DNA from: Rhizopus arrhizus
Taxonomy: Eukaryota > Mucoromycota > Mucoromycetes > Mucorales > Rhizopodaceae
Length of the DNA stretch: 64,000 nt
Assembly (NCBI GenBank): GCA_024220505.1
Contig: JAKZZE010000003.1
Location: 1,178,001 to 1,242,000, forward strand
Direction: 5' to 3'
A program made the translations under genes and the position numbers. Under the pieces are notes generated by a model. That model did no database searches, was not told the DNA's origin, and saw nothing but the letters and a program-made list of their open reading frames with translations. This document shows, piece by piece, positions 11,670 through 24,080 of this stretch; the first letter of the stretch is position 1, and every line of letters begins with the position of its first letter.

Positions 11670-13140
11670 GGGGAAAGAAAAGAATAAAGTAAAAGGGTAC
11701 AATCTTAATTTCAAATACCAGAAATCTGCGCCAATTAAAAAAAAGTAATACTTGCACAAAGAACCTTGTCTAGCAGATAAAAGCTGGTTATGCCATTCAA
11801 AAATATATTTCTTGAAGCATTTTATTGTTCCTCCAAGTGGTAGTTTATGGTGAATTTTATTCTTCGTTTGCTAATTTGTATTTTCTTCTTCTCTTTCATT
11901 ACTATAGCCTCACTAAACCAAGTATTTTGGATTTCTTTCTCAATCGTGATGGCTAACTTTTGTTTTTTCAAAGATTAAACTGTATACATAGAATGGCTAG
12001 CATAGCCGAATTTACTTGAATTAATTGACAAGACCTCTGATCATTAATTTTCTTTTTATGAGAAGAATACTAATTTGAGTTCATCTGCTAAATAAAGAAT
12101 AAAAATTTCCTTGCATAACAAGCTGTTATATTTTAACCACAACTGAGGTCATGAAGCTTTTGTACGAATGTTAGACATGCTCTCATGATATATATTGCAC
12201 AATGAATTAAGTTTATGCCCGAGATCTCTAGTATAAAAGTTCCAGGTATATGTTGTGCTTTACAATCGTGAGGTTTTTCAACTGAATACAATGTGTAGAC
12301 TACAATATCATTAGGTAATCCGTGATATATCCTAATGAACTTTGCATACTAATATTAGATCGCGTTTGTAGGCTCGTAAAATTCAATTTGTCTATCTTAA
12401 CAGCCTTTCTAAGCTCGTTTCTTTTCTTAATTATTCTTTAAAACTATTATTTTATTAGAATAAGACTTGGTCGTGGGTGTTCATAGGTCGAAAGCGTGTG
12501 CCATACTGAATATATCCCACTGTTATAGAAATTAAACATTAAAAATTGGATAAATTTGTGAAACTATTTTATTCCGATTCATCAAACAACGAAAATACTT
12601 GCTTTAATTGAAGCAAATCAATAACGTAGTCTTTGTAGATTTTTTTATTAACCAAGGGTATATTCTCACGTTTATCTCCTTTTCTTTCTTAGTTTGTCTG
12701 TCTGAACATAACAAATTATTAAGATAATATTTAGGACTTGGCATATGCTTTTTTTGGAAAACATCTGAAGGGGACAGGAGAATTGTTTACTCTCCGATAC
12801 GTACTAGATTGACTGAGATCAGGTCGAGAAAGAGAAAGAAAGAGAGGGCAATAATGTGCTTTAAATTTAAATCGTAGTACAGAAACTAAGAGCATATGTA
12901 AATGAAAATTATGATTGGCAAGAAAATTCTGTGGACTTGTTCTAATCAATGTCTTTTTTCTTCCTCCTCTTTTTATTTAATTTTCTGCACCCGTTTTTTT
13001 TAGTTACTCCTTTCTCTTTTGTCTTTCCTTTTTTTAAATATAAAAAAGTTTGAACAATCTCAACGTTTCATTACGAACAGTAAACATTCATTCCTTTGTT
13101 TTATTCACATTAGCCTCGACATTGCAACCGATTTAATAAC
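11670..13140. other. Intergenic, about 1.5 kb
   Basis: Lies upstream of both EMC10 (minus) and the tetraspanin-like gene (plus). I see no gene, repeat or structured RNA; the short open frame near 12731-12949 has no protein-like features. Confidence 0.65.
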
Positions 13141-14258
13141 ATGACGATTTGCTGTGCAAGGTTTGTTTCAAAATTGCTTATGCTTTTTTATTATTATTCA
13201 TTGCTTTTGATAGACTGAGTAAAGTCTATATGATCCTAACTAATGCACTATTTGCTTCCCTTGGGTTAGCATTTATAGCATTTGGATCGATAGGCATGAA
13301 GAGCGATTTTTATGGCTCTAGTTTATTTCCTATAAATACCTTCAAATGTGAGTTTTATTATATATTTTATTTTATTTTTTTTACTCAGACTAAAAAAAGT
13401 TTTGAGAGAAAAAGAGTTTAATTTAAAAATGAAAATTAGGGCTAGCAATTCTTGGAGCTATTGTTTGTGTAGCATCCATTTTTGGCGCCATTGGAGCATT
13501 TATTAGAAAAAAATTCATTACTTGTATTTACATGATTATTATCTTGGTTGCTCTTGTTTTACAAGTCATTATTGGCATCAAAATATATAAGGCCTCTGCC
13601 AACATCTTTGCCTATATGTCTGATCTTTGGACATCGGCTAGTACAAGTTACCGTACAGCTCTTCAAAATGAGGCAAATTTGAATTTTTTATGTAATTTAA
13701 CAAAGGAAAGTAACGTGGAAAATTTTTTCTTTGTAGTTTAGCTGCTGTGGATTTCAAACAAGTATGGATAATTATGCTATTACCGATCAGTGCCAACCAA
13801 CAGCTTCTTCAATTCAAGACGCTCCTCCCTGTGCAGATATCCTCATAAACTATGCTAAATCAGCATTTAGAAAGGCTTATTTGGTTGTATTCGCAGCTTT
13901 AGCTTTAGAAATATTGGCTATGACAAATGCCATCACTTTATTGTGTACAAGCTTTGACGCCGAAGATGAAAATGAAAGACGTAAACATAGGAAATCTGGT
14001 ATAAGACTTGACGAGATGTCATTAGAGAGTCCAACCACATTAGTAGGGTCTTCTTATACTTTGCCTGAAGAACAAAAGAAACACTATGCTGATTCCCCTA
14101 TTGGTGATTCATATAGTTCTTATTCTGCCCATGATGTTAATTCGCCCATACATGACAGTAATAGATACGAAGTCTACAATCATCAAAATGATTCAAATAT
14201 CTACCATCAGGACAACCATGGATACAACACAGGCAGTCGTGTCAATGCATACTATTAG
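13141..14258 (+). CDS. Tetraspanin-like four-helix membrane protein
   Basis: Exon 1 is tiny (MTICCA), followed by an intron to about 13213. The protein then has hydrophobic segments at VYMILTNALFASLGLAFIAF, at AILGAIVCVASIFGAIGAF, at ITCIYMIIILVALVLQVIIG, and a last one at AYLVVFAALALEILAMTNAI. The extracellular loop before the last helix holds the tetraspanin CCG signature (SCCGFQTSMDNY) and further Cys residues. The cytosolic tail is Ser/Asn/His/Tyr-rich. The splice just before CCG is uncertain: either a GT donor near 13690, or a GC donor after QNE giving QNEFSCCGF. Fungal tetraspanins act in polar growth and fusion; the role here is unknown. Confidence 0.7.
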
Positions 14259-16907
14259 TTCTATCTTTTGTTTATATTATAAATTGTTATTTCTATCACC
14301 TACTTTATATATTCTTCATTAAAAGGGCATTTTCTAGAGAGCAGCATAGTGTGGTCATTATTTGTTTCATTTCATGATTTGCATATCTCATCACCAAGCA
14401 AACCCGTGCACAATACGTTTACAGAGGCTAAAAGAAATGACTACGTGCATTTATTCGTAACAAATACAGCATATTAGTACATTAAAAGTGTGAAAACCCC
14501 CATATCCACCAATTAAAATGATAAGATTCTTTTGATGATTTTTACTTTCTGAAATGTTTATAATCTTTATATACCCAACTTTTTTTATTTTCACTTTATT
14601 ATTCACGCCTCTTTACAAAGAAGTCACGTCCTTGAATACATATCACAAGACTAGCCAATTAAGGATACATTCTCCATCGAATGAATGCTGACCATGTATC
14701 ATTTTTACAAAATTTTAACATATTGTTCATTGTGCTGCAGCATACAACTATCGTTATATATAACGCTTTATATTCTTTTAGAAATACTATCTCAGGTACT
14801 CATTTGTACTTTATACATGTCTGTGTAATCTAAAGAAAAAGCTTTATTTAATATAAAAACGCCCATATTTCCAACAACAAATTTTCTTCTCCCATAAACT
14901 TACTCATTATGACTTTTCTTGACGATTCCATTCGTATCATGGGCTAATAAAAAATAACGTTTAATTTATATGAAGCACGCTAAATGAATAAAGTTAAAAT
15001 AAAATGGCTATGACATGAGATGACATAGCCAAGTGACACTAAATGCAAGCATTATGCCAATTCTAATTGTTTTTTCTTCTCCGCAATTGTCATACTAGAC
15101 TCGAAGATGTCCAAATAAATTCTGTCTTCAATTACACAAGTCCAATTAAATAGCATTAAAGAGCTTACAAAACAACGATTAGCTGGTATAGATGTTTTAT
15201 TTTACTAAGGCTGCTCATGCTTGAAAGTAGTGCTATGAAGTCGGAAGCGTTCTCTATAACTTTTACTAATCCATAAGGATTTTGAGATACAAATAGCTCA
15301 AGAGCTTGAAAAAGATGATTTAAACCAGCTTGGATATTTTTGGGCAAATTTATGAATTAGCGACTTGTGTAGCACTTGAAGCCTGAGCACTTGTGGAATA
15401 CATACCAAAATTATAAGGAGAAACCTTTGATTCACAGTTATTATTTGTGCTGTGTACTTGTAATTACTTGACTCTTTATTTACTGGATCGTACCACTAAA
15501 GAAGCCAAAAATTACAATGAAATCCAAAGTTAACCGAAAATGAATTTGTGTATTACAAAGCTCTCTTTTTTTTTCTCTTCTTTTTTTTTGTTCTTTTGTA
15601 TACTTTAATATCAAACACTATTTATAATTAACCTTACCATCTTGATCTTTGACTTTTAATCATAGTATTGAATGAGCCTGTCTATTTCTGAATTTGTGAT
15701 TGCATTGTTGATTTTTATGCTTGAGTGAGCCTGAGTCCCAGTAAATTCTTCATAAAAATTATGCTTGATCTATTCTTTGTATCTGAAAGTCTTTAAAAAT
15801 CAAGTTTATCGTTTTGAATTTAAACTTAGTTAACTTTAATCAATCAAAAAGAAAGCATGAATCTTTAAAAAGAAAAGTATACAAGATTATTTGTTGACTT
15901 GGGTTTAATAGTCAAGAACATGCATTTACTGCAGTCCCCATAAAGGCATTTCAGACAAACTATGCTGAAGTTACTGTAAAAAAGTTACAAAAGTAAATAT
16001 GCTCTGAATTGATTAGTTTTAATTTTACTTACTTTTGTATGCTTTAGATTACGTATAGCACATTAAAAGAAAGGCGTGAATTATAAAATATAAAAAATAA
16101 TGATTGAGTACATGAGTAAGAAAGGGGATAGAACATCAGTAATTAGTAATCTTAGGGAATTTCGGAGAAAGCTTTCAAAACAATGCAATCCTCACTGTGG
16201 AAAAATTGATCCCCTTCCATACTACTGATTATTGTGGAAGCAATAAAAAAGATTCAAAAGTACGGCTTCTAGATATTTCTACTAAATGACCATAGGAGTC
16301 AATTAACATTTTCTAAGTTACTATAACAGTAAATCTTGTGCTTTTAAGGTCTTTATCTTTACTAACATAATCATGTATATATTAGAGTCTTTTAAATATA
16401 TTCAATTGATTTCTGTATAGGCACCTTTTCGCCCTACCTTGTACTCTGTTTTCCTAATTTAGCAACATTAACCAAACTTACGTTGTCTGATATTTGAGCA
16501 CCGCTCGTGAAACCCGAATTTTTTCTATTACTTTTCACATTTCGCATATTATACGGGATATAAACACGATAATGTGACTTTCTTACATAGTCCTATCAAG
16601 TAAATACCCAATTGAAAAAGAAGAAGCAAGAGAAGAAGATGCGAATAAGATGATTGCGGTTGGTTATTACTGTTTCAATAAAAGGATTATAAGGTGAAAT
16701 ATATAAAATAATGCCTTAAATTATGTAATTATTAAAAAATTAGAGATTAATCTGTTTATTCCACTTGTTTAAAAATTGAATTAAATATTTTTTTAACACA
16801 AATAGTTGAAAGCATTCATATGAAATATTATTTACTCTACTTTATGCAAATTTTATTTCTCCCAAAGCACGAAAAAAAAAAAGAGACGAAAGAGATTTTT
16901 TTTTTCC
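14259..16907. other. Gene-poor intergenic region with exon-like pieces
   Basis: AT-rich. The stretch 14259-15050 and the stretch 16000-16907 show nothing supportable. Between about 15052 and 15970 the minus strand has several protein-like segments (separate entry). Confidence 0.55.
15052..15970 (-). other. Possible small multi-exon or decayed gene, unrecognised
   Basis: Minus-strand segments that can be chained by plausible splice sites: one with CLKCLYGDCSKCMF (about 15880-15945), one with HNFYEEFTGTQAHSSIKINN and SEIDRLIQYYD (about 15660-15770), one with SPYNFGMYSTSAQAS (about 15370-15420), one with LNHLFQALELFVSQNPYGLV (about 15180-15345), and a last exon ending IFESSMTIAEKKQLELA before a stop at 15052. 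Not all joins are clean, and no start codon is convincing. I do not recognise the protein. It could be a real low-expression gene, a decayed one, or chance in AT-rich DNA. Confidence 0.28.
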
Positions 16908-18858
16908 TTATTCTAACAAATCAATGACAATAATACAGGGAGTGATCCTATTTTGTCTTCTCACTTTAGCTGTAGTATAGCCCTCTGAGCTACCACTATC
17001 ACGGTAAGAAATACTTGAAGCATTCGTCTCTCCTTGCATATTATTTGTATTACTGTCTACATTGTCGTCCTTATGAAGAGATTTGATGGATGTTGTTCCT
17101 TTCACTTCTTTACTACTGCTTTGTCTATCAAGTTGTGGTTCCTTTACATGCTCAGAATGCTTAGAATCGTCCGGTTTTCTAAATTCTCCTTCAGGGAGCT
17201 GTATATCAGAAGAAAAAAAGAAAAAAAGAAAAAAGAAAGGTAGAAAAGGTAAGTCATAATCAGATTCAAGCTCTGCATGTAAACACATATATAAAGAAAA
17301 ATAATAGTAGTGAAAAATGATAACAATAAAAATCCAACGTCAACTTACCTTTAGGATTTTACAATGGCGATCAACACTAAAATTGCGGGAGTCATCAAGA
17401 TAATTCTCTATGATATCTCCCGAAGCATAATGTGACGATGAAGAATCTCTTATAGTACAGACGTCATTGTAATGCCTTTCATGAGCCTCTTGTACCCTCT
17501 TACTGGCAAAAATGAATATCTTGACACTCCTGGAATCTATAGGTACGACAGCCACACACATATCTGAGACCGTCATAAAATCCTCATCTTCCTTTTTTGG
17601 TACTCGAGCATTGATCGTTGCCCAAGAGTGTCTTTTAGTATTAAAGATGGATAATTCGTCGAGAGGATAATTGCATGAAATTTCATTGTCTTCTTCATCT
17701 ATCCTGATTGAATGTCCACCAAAGGTGATTAGCTTATTAGAGGCTGCACACATATAGGATTGAAATCGATCATGAGGGCTATCACCAGTGGTTGGAATCA
17801 AAAAGTTCTTTTGGACTGCATCCACTTGCGGCTGACCACGCAAATATCTTTCGACCTCAGGATGTTCATATTTGTACCAAACCCATTCTTGACAATCGAG
17901 TCTGTAGAGATCATCATAAATGATGTAGCTGCTATCACTATCAATTTGTGCGCCACCATGAATATAAAGATCTTTTCCGATCACTGCACTCGCATGACCA
18001 AATCTCAGATGAGGAAATTGCCTAAGGAGCCAAACATGAGATGTTTTGTTATCCAACGCTCTCTTTTGTACTTACCCACTCACATGAGGTACAAACCAAT
18101 TTTTCTTTAGTGTATCATAGACATAGACATCATTTTCACCTAAATCCATATCTTGAATCAAGTAACAAAGATAAAAATAAATTAAAACATTCTCTTGACG
18201 TTACCTACAGAATTATAACATAATCCACCAAAAATAACAAGGTAACGATTCGCAACAGCATCTACTGAATGCTCATGGCGTGCTCTTGGAGGAGTTCCGA
18301 CAGCATCCGTGATTGCTTGTACAGTAAAGGTTTCGGTGTCAATTTCGATTAAACTATTGGATAGCGTGTAGGACTTTAGGAGACGACCGCCTACCAAGTA
18401 AATTTTGCGCCCAATCGCAGCTGCACTTGTCACTTCAGGATAGGTTTCATTTACTGTATTGATAGGAGTCAAGTCTTTAGAGGACCACTGTTCGGTGACG
18501 AGATCAAAGATGTAGCAAAAGGGAGTGTCACTCATGAAAGGCATATAAAACTTTGAACCAATGGCTACACCAGCTCTAAAATTCAAGAAAGGCGGTAAGG
18601 ATGGCATCGGTCTGTGGATCGTACTAACATGAGCATCACTGTAAGAAAATGTGCGACGTACAAGCCCGGCTTATGACGAGTAATAGAGCTTGATTGAGTT
18701 GATCATGTAAATCTTTTTTTTTTTTTTTTTGCCGTACCAAAGTAAGTACATGTTTTTGACAGGTTTACTAATGATCTATTGTCCAGATAGTTGAGAATAA
18801 TTAATTTTGTGTCAAAGCTCAAATCAAAAATTGTCTTTTGATTGACAGATTGTGCCAT
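16908..18858 (-). CDS. F-box protein with kelch repeats
   Basis: Candidate substrate receptor of an SCF ubiquitin ligase. From the start at 18858 the N-terminus (IFDLSFDTKLIILNYLDN then SLVNLSKTCTYF) resembles an F-box. After an intron containing a T tract come kelch-like blades: GVAIGSKFYMPFMSDTPF, AAIGRKIYLVGGRLLKSY, RYLVIFGGLCYNSVG, HASAVIGKDLYIHGGAQI and KLITFGGHSIRIDEEDN. The C-terminal exon is Ser/Asp-rich and probably disordered (HKDDNVDSNTNNMQGETN). There are about four introns. The kelch propeller is clear; the F-box is weaker, so a plain kelch protein is the alternative. The substrate is unknown. Confidence 0.68.
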
Positions 18859-19871
18859 TCTTCTTATATCCACTGAAAAAGATGAAAGAAAGAGAAGAAG
18901 AAGGAGAAGGAAAGGAAAAAGCTTCTTTTTTAAAGGCACGGAAAGAAAAAAAAAAAAAAAAAAAAAAGGTACAAGATGTCTCTGTTCGTGTAACACTAGA
19001 AACAAATCCTGAAAAACCTAAAAATGATGTCATACTGGCACTTTGTGTAAGCGGGAACTTTAACAATTTCCTTTTTTTAGAAATAATTGTACTCCATAAA
19101 AATATAACGCGTATTAAAATAAGGTTAGCCATGCAAATCTATGATATCATCACTACTTTAACTTTATTTTGTTCTAACCAAATTTGTACATGCTTACCAT
19201 ACTTTTTTACATTTTCCACAAAAAAATACAATTTATTATTTTTATTTTTATTTTTATTTTTATACATTCTATAATTCATTCAATCATATTAAATAGAAAT
19301 AATCTACAAATTGCTATAGAATGACTTTTTTTTATTTTATTGAATAATAAGGTGTTGTATATTCATCTCATTACTTTTAGGTAACACGTTATTTAATTCC
19401 AGATGCTTTTTGACAATGATCTTCCGACCTTATTTACTCTTCTCCTTGAAAAGAAAAGAAGAAGGAATGCAATGGTTCAGCACAGTAAAGTGACTTTATA
19501 AAAAAAGAAATAAAATGTTTTTTTGACAGCTATCATGACGTCAATATTTTATTGTGTAACGATTAATCTGATAAAAAAGGGATAACGAAAAGTGAAAGGG
19601 CCATTTTAATAGAGTGAATAAAGACTAAATAGAGAAATTATGTGTTACTGTACAGTCAAGGACAATTGCTGACGACTTGATCAACTCTCCTTTTTTAATC
19701 TAATCTGTTACTTTTACAGTTTATGTGTTACAAACAATTTTATCATCTCATCATCTGTATGATTTTCTAGACTCTTCTTTTAGTCTATGGCCAAATCTTG
19801 ATAGAATCTATAACATGCCTTCAATTCAATAACTACTGACATTATTTACTTTAACAGCATCGTACTCTTAA

Positions 19872-19884
19872 CCCCCCCCCCCCC
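19872..19884. repeat. Poly(C) run, 13 nt
   Basis: An uninterrupted C run, unusual in this AT-rich background. It is a likely site of length variation or sequencing error. Confidence 0.85.
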
Positions 19885-20470
19885 TCCTTTAAGAACATAA
19901 AAAGAACATTCTTCTAAAACACCTCCTCAAATCAATACATTCATCATTCTAGACACGGTTGTAAAATGACAGGAGAAAAAGAGGGGATTCTACAGAGCAG
20001 TGAACGGAAAAGTATAAAATAGGAAATGCCTTGATACAGCATTGTTTACTTTATGAATGACGTAAAATAAGAAGGTCTCATCACAATAAACTACAATTAA
20101 CTTTATTTTTTTTTTGTAACATTGAATGGTTATACTAACTTCTGGATGGAATGAATTGTTCCATCTTTTTAATACTATTTTATGATATAAATACAAAAAG
20201 AAACAGTAGAATGTATTCAGTTAAACATAACCCTATTTCTTTATCATCTTTCATTCTTTCTCTCTTTCGATTAAAGGAAACCATGATTTATGAAACATAA
20301 AAAAAATTCTTTGTGTTTCCACTCTTTTTGTTTCTAGAAAATGAAAGAAAGTTCTTACTTTTTTTTAAAAAAAAGTGACAGCATTTGAAATGGAATGTTC
20401 TACAAAAAATAAAGAAAAAATCAACCCAAGTCTGCATCTTTATTTTCTTTATTGTTTGCCAAGTATCGCC

Positions 20471-20575
20471 CTTTTTTCTTTTCTTTTTCTTTTTTTCTTT
20501 TTCTTTTTTTTTTTTCTTTTTCTTTTTTTTTTTTCTTTTTTTTTTCTTTTTTCTTCCTTCTTTTCTTTTTTTTTT
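20471..20575. repeat. Polypyrimidine T/C tract, about 105 nt
   Basis: Repeating blocks of 4-12 T separated by single C residues, with almost no purine on this strand. It sits about 380 bp upstream of the Zn2Cys6 gene start. Confidence 0.85.
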
Positions 20576-20950
20576 GCTATTGTCATGTCGACATTCACTT
20601 GCTTGATTTAAAATACTTTGTCTACTCTCACTCTGCTTCTGTTCTACGCATGTCTTGTATTCATCTAGATTTATTACAAGCCGAGTACATTTTTCTTTTC
20701 TACTTTTGTTCATTTCCTATGTGCATAATAAGATGTAAGCAAGCTTTTTTTTTTCCCCCAGTTAAAACTGTAAAGTCGACTTGTATTCACAAAAGTAAAA
20801 GAGTGAGATTATCTTTTCAAAAATATATTCCAATAAAATCATTTTATTTTACGGGCCGTTATTTTTCCGTTAGTTCTCTTAAAATTTCAAATTTCCTAAA
20901 CCTTTTCTTACTGGATGAAAAAAAAAAAAAATAATGGCCAATTGTTTAAT

Positions 20951-23152
20951 ATGTTTTCTGCTGAAGAATCAAGACCAAAGCGAAATAAACCTTGTAATTG
21001 GCATATTTTAATTATTTATTTTTTGAGTTCATAAACTTATATAACATGCATAGGTGAAAGTTGTCGAGCTCATCGAAGAAAATGTGTTGTTATTGAGGGA
21101 AATCAATGCGAACGATGCATAAAAATGAGAACTTTTTGTATTTTTAAGTTTAATGCTAAACCTACAATCTTGAGCAAACCAGTATCGACATCTAAAAAAA
21201 ATAAATTACTGAAACAAGTGAAAGGTTTGGAACAACAATTAGCAAGAATGGAAGAACAATTCAAAAATTACAATGTTCAATTCCAACTAGAATCTGCAGA
21301 ATATTCTGAAGAAGGAGAGGAGGAAGAGGGAGGAATAGAGGAGGAAGAAGAGGAGGAAGAGGAAGAGGAAGTAGATGAGGACGAAGACATACACAGGATG
21401 AGCTCATCAGCCAGCAGTACAACCTTTTCTCAATCGGATCATACCACCAGTGACTCAACAACTCAAAACAATTGGAAGCTTACTATCACCAGCGGGTCTG
21501 AGGGTATGAGCTTCCAGACTTCCATCAAACGTCTAGCTGATATCAATACCTTTTTGTCAGCGACATCTCAATATTTTTATTCATTTTCATCACCCATACG
21601 TACACCTAATTATCACATCGATCGCTCCTTAAATGTCCTCACAGTGACCAACAAGATGTTAAAGATAGAGTACGTACTTCACGCATTCTTTCAAAACAAA
21701 CAGAAAAAGACTATGCTTGCAATCGCCCCATTATGTGACGATTCCACACGAATACAGTTCAAGCGGCAAATTATCCACTCTTACTTTAGGTGTATGGGAC
21801 GTCTTAATCCTCTTTTTCCAATGCCTCATTTTCTTCCTCTTTTTGAAGCTGACCTAAGCCTGATGGTGACTAGTGCCATAGCTTCCTTTGTTACCTATAC
21901 TCAATGTCAGCATGTACCACCGATACCTTATCCAATGACAAGAGAATCATTAGCAGAGGATTTTCGTAGAGAAGCAAAGGAACGCCTGGATGATGTATTA
22001 TTTGAAGAGGAACCCAATATTTTCATAGCTGCCACTCTCTTGTTTTTATCACAAATCGCACTGATCATCTTGGATAATTCGGAGGCAAGGCTTTACATGA
22101 ACTTGGCATGGCGAATGATTCTTGAGCTCAAACCAAAATATACAGATTTGCTTTATGAATTAGAAACAACAGAAAAAGTTCAGACGGTGGAGATGATTGA
22201 AGCCGAGGCATGGAGGCGTCTGTTTTATGCAATCAGGTATCTCGAATTCTCCCTGTATGTGATTTATGATGGTCTCAAAGACTACAGTTCGATTCTGTTT
22301 GACACGGGCATCGGATATCCTATCGTACTGCAGATTGAAGACCATAACAAAGAAACAAGAGATTCTGTAGAGGCGTTTTACCAAATGGTTCGTATCAATG
22401 ACTGCCAACTGTCTCAGAAAGACGATGAAATTAAATATCAACTGTTCACCGGCCAGCTCGAGCAGCTCTCTCTTGATGACTTGCAAAGATTGGAAAATCA
22501 ACTTTGTGAATTTTGGAAGAGTCTGCCAGCACATTTTCGACTATCCGACTCACCTTTTGAGTACCTTCAAATTGAGCGAATCCAGCAATGCAGCAACCCT
22601 TATGCTATTTATTTAAATCAGACATATTACATCAACTGGCTGAGGCTTGAAACACGATTGATGGAAACCCCCTGGACTACAGGTCTGGAAGGTGCGAATA
22701 TGGATAGATATGACGGCGACCGTGCTTTACTGCTGGTCTCCATTTGCGCAGATGCTGTAGCCAAAATATTTTACGTGCTCTTTCACAGACTGCCTTGCAA
22801 TATCGAATTGCACTGGGTGATGGTCGCTGCCGATGCTATGGGCATGCTCAAGAGATCGGCGAATCCTCAAATTAGGGCAAGAGCAGCCGCTAACCTGAAA
22901 ACGACATTGTTTGTTTTGAAACATCGAATACAAAAGCACACGGAGGAAGATCCAAACAACAGTTACGGATTGCTTAACAGTATGTTGCCAAGTGTATCGA
23001 CGCCTGATTCATGCACAAGCTCTAGTACCATGACAAATTCTGAGCCGGATGAGCTAGAAATCAACGAGCCTCCGACATTTGCTGCTTATTTTGATGAATT
23101 AGGAAAAGTAATGGATACTTACTTGGATAAAGACGAGACAACATTCATATGA
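20951..23152 (+). CDS. Zn2Cys6 fungal transcription factor
   Basis: Binuclear zinc cluster regulator. The ATG at 20951 begins a short exon (MFSAEESRPKRNKP). A 60-nt intron (20994-21053) splits the first Cys codon. The cluster then reads C-x2-C-x6-C-x7-C-x2-C-x6-C (CESCRAHRRKC, then CERCIKMRTFC), followed by a linker and a coiled coil (LLKQVKGLEQQLARMEEQF). Next come a very acidic Glu-rich stretch (about 21310-21390) and a long helical region resembling the fungal 'middle homology' domain, with FFQNKQKKTMLAIAPLCDD near its start. All six Cys are present. About 714 residues in total. The target pathway cannot be told from sequence. Confidence 0.87.
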
Positions 23153-23339
23153 TTCCTATTGTCACTGTATATAAACTTTGGTATATTCCCCACCATGTCT
23201 TTTTATTTTCTGATCTACAGTTTTTATGTTATCCCTTTATACCATAATATGAAATAAAAACAGTTTCTTTTTCTAACTGATCCATTTAATAAACAAGGGA
23301 GAAAAGAATTTTTTGTCATGAATCATGTCAGTTTCCACG
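23153..23339. other. Short spacer, Zn2Cys6 gene to TOM70 relic
   Basis: Presumed 3' untranslated DNA of the Zn2Cys6 gene, with AATAAA-like sequence near 23253. No gene. Confidence 0.6.
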
Positions 23340-23967
23340 TAAACTGGGTCCAAAGTACTTTAATAAGGTTATTGATACAGATTCCAGATATGTCCAAAGT
23401 TGTATTAAATGATCTAGTATTTGTATGGAGCAGGCCGCTATTGTCAATCACATCAACAGCCAATTGGATGCAGCAGCAAAGGATGATAGTAAAAGCATCA
23501 AATCAGACGGTTCCGTTGTCTATGTACATATTCAACTTTAGCATGGTTGAATACAAATTTCATTCTGTTTCATTCTCCATGTCTATCTTTAACAGCACTA
23601 TCAAAAAATTTGCCCACAACATGAATGTTTGTAATTATTAAAATGAACTTTTAGTGTGGGTCGACAGGATGACTGAGGCCTTGCATCTGTTTGACAAAGA
23701 GATCATGTTAAACCCTATTACTTTTGATGGATAAGGCCATGTTAATGTGTCAAGTGATGAGTGAACTTGGATGAAGCAATTCAGGTATACAAAACCGCGA
23801 CAGAGGTAGACTCTGCTTATGACACTGTAATTGTATCATTGACTCAAATTCTATTAGAACAAGGCAAGCCAAAGAAAGAATTGCAATGTCTCATGTTGAA
23901 GCCATCAAAACTTAAATCCGATTTACTCAAAAATTCCCTAATGCTACTGTTGAATGAAAAAGCATGA
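23340..23967 (+). pseudogene. Decayed C-terminal fragment of a TOM70-type TPR protein
   Basis: Several segments in different frames resemble consecutive TPRs of the mitochondrial import receptor Tom70: YFNKVIDTDSRYVQSCI, then SICMEQAAIVNHINSQLDAA and DGSVVYVHIQL, then TEALHLFDKEIMLNP, and finally DEAIQVYKTATEVDSAYDTV with IVSLTQILLEQGKP. They lie in the right order for the family's C-terminal half but are broken by in-frame stops and frame changes. The N-terminal membrane anchor and chaperone-binding TPRs are absent. It is therefore a relic of a duplicated or moved copy, and a working TOM70 is expected elsewhere in the genome. It lies 113 bp from the convergent eL18 gene. Confidence 0.65.
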
Positions 23968-24080
23968 GAAAGTTCAACCTAGAATGTGTAGAAAAACACA
24001 GTGCAAAAGTGAACAATCCAGATTTCTCAATGTCGTTTTCTTGGATTAATAAATTTGTATCGTTTATTGCGATGAATAGT

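Larger units (their letters stand above)
18859..20950. other. Intergenic, about 2.1 kb, low-complexity rich
   Basis: Upstream of both the kelch gene and the Zn2Cys6 gene. Contains A-rich DNA near 18900-18970, a C13 run at 19872-19884 and a long T/C tract at 20471-20575. Open frames across the T/C tract give only Phe/Ser/Leu or Lys/Glu runs and are artefacts. Confidence 0.7.

Noticed and set aside
20288..20713. Open frames rich in Phe/Ser or Lys/Glu across the T/C tract
   Set aside because: Pure low-complexity translation products of a polypyrimidine repeat.
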